In this document: positions 8,786 through 11,106 of the stretch, piece by piece | Position numbering within the stretch: position 1 is the stretch's first letter | Layout of the letters: the number at the start of each line of letters is the position of its first letter | From: an uncultured Gemmatimonadota bacterium | Lineage (GTDB): Bacteria > Gemmatimonadota > Gemmatimonadetes > Gemmatimonadales > GWC2-71-9 | Direction of reading: 5' to 3' | NCBI GenBank assembly: GCA_946479825.1 | Contig: CAMLHU010000043.1 | Coordinates: forward strand, 1-11,106 | Length of the DNA stretch: 11,106 nucleotides | Made by a program: the position numbers and the translations under genes | The notes under the pieces: model-generated | The model's database searches: none | What the model was told of the DNA's origin: nothing | What the model saw: only the letters and a program-made list of their open reading frames with translations

Positions 8786-9898
8786 ATGCGTGTGCAGATC
8801 GGGACGGGGGCCCTGCTGGCCCTCGCCGTTGCGGGGATGAGCGGATGCCGGCGGCCGGCCGGGGCGGGGGCGGAGGCGCTCGCCCCGGTCACCGTGGGGC
8901 CGGAGAACCTCACGGTCGTCGAGCGCGACACCTTGCGGAGCGGGCCCACCGTGTCGGGCACGCTCACGGCCGACCACGAGGCCGCGCTCCGGGCCGAGGT
9001 CGGCGGCCGGGTGGAGCAGGTCGCGGTGGAACCGGGCGACCCGGTGTCGCAGGGCCAGCTCCTCCTCCGGCTCGACGACGTGGCGATCCGCGACGCCTGG
9101 CTCTCGGCGAAGAGCGGGGTGACGGCGGCGAGCGCGGCGGCCGAGCAGGCGCACCGCGACGAAGCACGGAACACCCGGCTCGCCGACGCGGGGGCGATCG
9201 CCCCGCGCGACCTCGAAGCCTCGCACCGCGCCACCCTGGCGGCCGACGCCGCGCTGGCCGACGCGCGGGCGCGGCTCGCCAACGCGCAGCTCCAGCTCGA
9301 CCGGACGCGGATCGTGGCGCCGTTCGCCGGCGTCGTGAGCGAGCGCCCGGTCAACGCCGGCGACGTGGTCCAGGTGGGCACGGCGCTCGTGACCGTGGTG
9401 GATCCCGCGCGGATGCGGCTCGAGGCGCAGGTGCCGGTGGACCAGCTCGCCGCGCTCCGGATCGGGACGCCGGTCACCTTTACCGTCAGCGGGCTCGGCG
9501 ACCGCCGGTTCGCGGGCCGGGTGGACCGGATCAATCCCGCCGTGGACCCGGCCACCCGCCAGGTGCGGGTGCGGGTGAGCATCCCCAACGGCACCCACGC
9601 GCTGGTCGCCGGGCTCTACGCCCAGGGGCGCGTGAGCACCGTGGCCACCCTCGGCCTCGCCGTCCCGGCTGACGCGGTGGACCAGACCGGCCCCGCGCCC
9701 GTCGTCCGGCGCCTCCGGCACGGGCAGGTGGAGGTCGTGCCGGTGTCGCTTGGCGTGCGCGACGAGCTGGCCGCCCGGGTCGAGATCCGCGGCGCCGTCG
9801 CCGCCGGCGACACGCTCCTCCTCGGCAGCGCGCAGGGGCTCGCGGCGGGCACCGCCGTCCGCGTAGCCCAGGCCGACACCGGCGCCGCGCGCCGCTAG
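8786..9898 (+). CDS. RND efflux periplasmic adaptor, lipoprotein (MFP/HlyD family)
   Basis: A 370-residue membrane fusion protein that bridges the RND pump and the TolC-type channel. The N-terminus is a lipoprotein signal with AGMSGC, predicting lipidation of C21; the Met at -3 is unusual for a lipobox but allowed. In order come a lipoyl half (about 60-98, GRVEQVAVEPGDPVSQGQLL), a short coiled-coil hairpin (about 100-168, rich in alanine), the second lipoyl half (about 170-205, LDRTRIVAPFAGVVSERPV), a beta-barrel (about 208-280) and a membrane-proximal domain (about 285-360). The hairpin is short, as in pumps of the AcrA/MdtA type. It follows the channel gene by 33 bases and a GAGGAAG stretch lies 12 bases before its ATG. 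The permease gene follows after 9 bases. Confidence 0.93.
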   Translation: MRVQIGTGALLALAVAGMSGCRRPAGAGAEALAPVTVGPENLTVVERDTLRSGPTVSGTLTADHEAALRAEVGGRVEQVAVEPGDPVSQGQLLLRLDDVAIRDAWLSAKSGVTAASAAAEQAHRDEARNTRLADAGAIAPRDLEASHRATLAADAALADARARLANAQLQLDRTRIVAPFAGVVSERPVNAGDVVQVGTALVTVVDPARMRLEAQVPVDQLAALRIGTPVTFTVSGLGDRRFAGRVDRINPAVDPATRQVRVRVSIPNGTHALVAGLYAQGRVSTVATLGLAVPADAVDQTGPAPVVRRLRHGQVEVVPVSLGVRDELAARVEIRGAVAAGDTLLLGSAQGLAAGTAVRVAQADTGAARR

Positions 9899-9900
9899 GA
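9897..9900 (+). promoter_or_regulatory. Ribosome binding site overlapping adaptor stop, sets permease start
   Basis: The AGGA begins within the adaptor TAG stop and ends 7 bases before the GTG of the permease. This spacing supports the GTG as the start and suggests that translation of the permease is coupled to that of the adaptor. Confidence 0.6.
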
Positions 9901-9907
9901 TCCCGCC

Positions 9908-11106
9908 GTGTTCATCTCCGACTTCGCGATCAAGCGTCCGATCGTCACCGTCACGGCGATGATCGCGCTCGTCGCGTTCGGCGTCGCCGCGCTGCTCAAC
10001 CTCCAGACCGACGAGTTCCCGGTCATCTCCCAGCCGGTCGTGGTGGTGACCATCGCCTATCCGGGCGCCTCACCCTCGACGGTGGAGCGCGAGGTCATCG
10101 AGCCGATCGAGGAAGGGATCTTCGCGATCAGCGGCCTCGACGCCGAGAAGACCACCTCCACCGCGACCGACGGGCTGGCGCAGATCACCGCGTTCTTCAG
10201 CTTCGAGAAGAACATCGACCAGGCGTCGCAGGACATCCGCGACGCCATCTCGGCGCGGCGGGAGGACCTCCCGACCGAGATGAAGGAGCCGGTGCTGACC
10301 CGCATCGACCCGGGCGACTTCCCGGTGATGCAGCTGGCGCTCACCTCCGACTCGCTCTCCGCCGACGAGCTCACCCGGATCGCCGACCCGGCCATCACCC
10401 GCGCCATCCGGGCCATCCCGGGGGTCGCGGAGGCCACCGTGGTGGGCGGGGTCAAGCGCGAGCTCACCGTCGAGCTCCGCACCGGCGCGCTCCAGGCCGC
10501 GGGGGTGAGCGTCTCCGACGTGGTGAACGCGCTCACCACCCAGAACCTCGCGGCGCCGGTGGGGCGGATCACGAGCGGGATGCGCGAGACCGCCATCCGC
10601 CTGGCCGGCCGTCCGGAACGGCCCGAGGACTTCGAGAACCTGGTCGTCACCTCGCGCAACGGCCAGGTCATCCGGCTGGGCCAGCTGGCGCGCATCGCCG
10701 ACGGGCACCAGGAGCCCCGCACCCTCGCGCTCTTCAACGGGCAGATGGCGGTGGGGATCGACATCAAGAAGACCCGCGAAGCGAGCACCACCGACGTGTC
10801 CCGGCGCATCCACGAGGCGGTGGATCGGATCACGCCGACGCTGCCGCACGGGGTGCGGTTCAGCGTGGTGCAGGACGCCGGCGTGCGGGTGGAGCACGCG
10901 GTGTCGCACGTGGAGGAGGCGCTGGTCGAGGGAGCGCTCCTCACGGTCATCGTGGTGTTCCTGTTCCTCAATTCGTGGCGGTCCACGGTCATCACCGGCC
11001 TGGCGCTCCCGGTGAGCGTGCTGGCGAGCTTCATCGCGGTGTGGGCGTTCGGATTCACCCTCAACACGATGTCGCTGCTCGGCCTCTCGCTCGCGATCGG
11101 CATCCT
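9908..11106 (+). CDS. RND efflux permease, HAE1-like (3' partial)
   Basis: The inner-membrane proton-driven pump of the tripartite system, cut by the right edge after about 399 residues of an expected 1000-1050. The N-terminus (GTG start, read MFISDFAIKRPIVTVTAMIAL) matches the family and includes TM1 at about 13-31. PGASPSTVEREVIEPIEE (about 56-73) is the conserved first part of the porter domain. TM2 is at about 341-356, followed by NSWRS, TM3 (about 362-382) and the start of TM4 (SLLGLSLAIGI), where the essential Asp pair (VDD in AcrB) should follow just past the window. GTG at 9908 is chosen because it gives the exact family N-terminus; AGGA at 9897-9900, overlapping the adaptor stop, lies 7 bases before it and serves as ribosome binding site. 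Heavy-metal (HME) and multidrug (HAE1) types cannot be separated fully; the visible sequence fits HAE1 better. Confidence 0.93.
   Translation, partial: MFISDFAIKRPIVTVTAMIALVAFGVAALLNLQTDEFPVISQPVVVVTIAYPGASPSTVEREVIEPIEEGIFAISGLDAEKTTSTATDGLAQITAFFSFEKNIDQASQDIRDAISARREDLPTEMKEPVLTRIDPGDFPVMQLALTSDSLSADELTRIADPAITRAIRAIPGVAEATVVGGVKRELTVELRTGALQAAGVSVSDVVNALTTQNLAAPVGRITSGMRETAIRLAGRPERPEDFENLVVTSRNGQVIRLGQLARIADGHQEPRTLALFNGQMAVGIDIKKTREASTTDVSRRIHEAVDRITPTLPHGVRFSVVQDAGVRVEHAVSHVEEALVEGALLTVIVVFLFLNSWRSTVITGLALPVSVLASFIAVWAFGFTLNTMSLLGLSLAIGI

Overview
The window is a very GC-rich, gene-dense stretch of a Gram-negative chromosome. The outer-membrane TolC-type channel, lipoprotein adaptor and RND pump require a two-membrane cell. 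The codon use, the family variants and the intergenic repeat style suggest Gemmatimonadota or a similar soil or sediment phylum. That placement is an inference from general impression and no phylogenetic marker here proves it.

Layout. (1) 1-4291, plus strand: the 3' part of imuB (its start lies before the window) followed with a 1-base overlap by complete dnaE2. These are two of the three parts of the ImuA-ImuB-DnaE2 damage-induced mutagenesis cassette; imuA and any LexA-controlled promoter would lie to the left. (2) 4340-5074, plus strand: a secreted or envelope protein with two tandem NTF2-like (DUF4440/SnoaL type) halves. (3) 5071-6569, minus strand: gluQ (glutamyl-Q tRNA(Asp) synthetase), then a 158-base spacer of tandem repeats, then a small S4-domain RNA-binding protein of the Hsp15 type. 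The S4 gene and the NTF2-like gene converge so tightly that one CTAG palindrome supplies both stop codons. (4) 6570-6689: a divergent control region. It carries a good sigma70-type promoter whose predicted transcription start is the A of the tetR ATG, and two abutting imperfect palindromes that look like TetR-family operators. (5) 6690 to the right edge, plus strand: tetR, tolC-like channel, RND adaptor lipoprotein and RND permease (cut off by the window end). This is a self-regulated tripartite efflux operon with overlapping or closely spaced genes.

How they work together. ImuB recruits DnaE2 to the sliding clamp for error-prone synthesis over lesions. The TetR protein probably represses its own promoter and the whole efflux operon until an inducer, likely a pump substrate, binds it. 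gluQ and the S4 protein both concern translation (tRNA modification and ribosome/RNA binding). No phage, transposon, CRISPR or rRNA/tRNA gene was seen. I do not see a wholly new system. The points most worth a second look are the operator and leaderless promoter upstream of tetR, the heptamer and CTCCGTG repeats in the gluQ/S4 spacer, and the mixed active-site signature of DnaE2.
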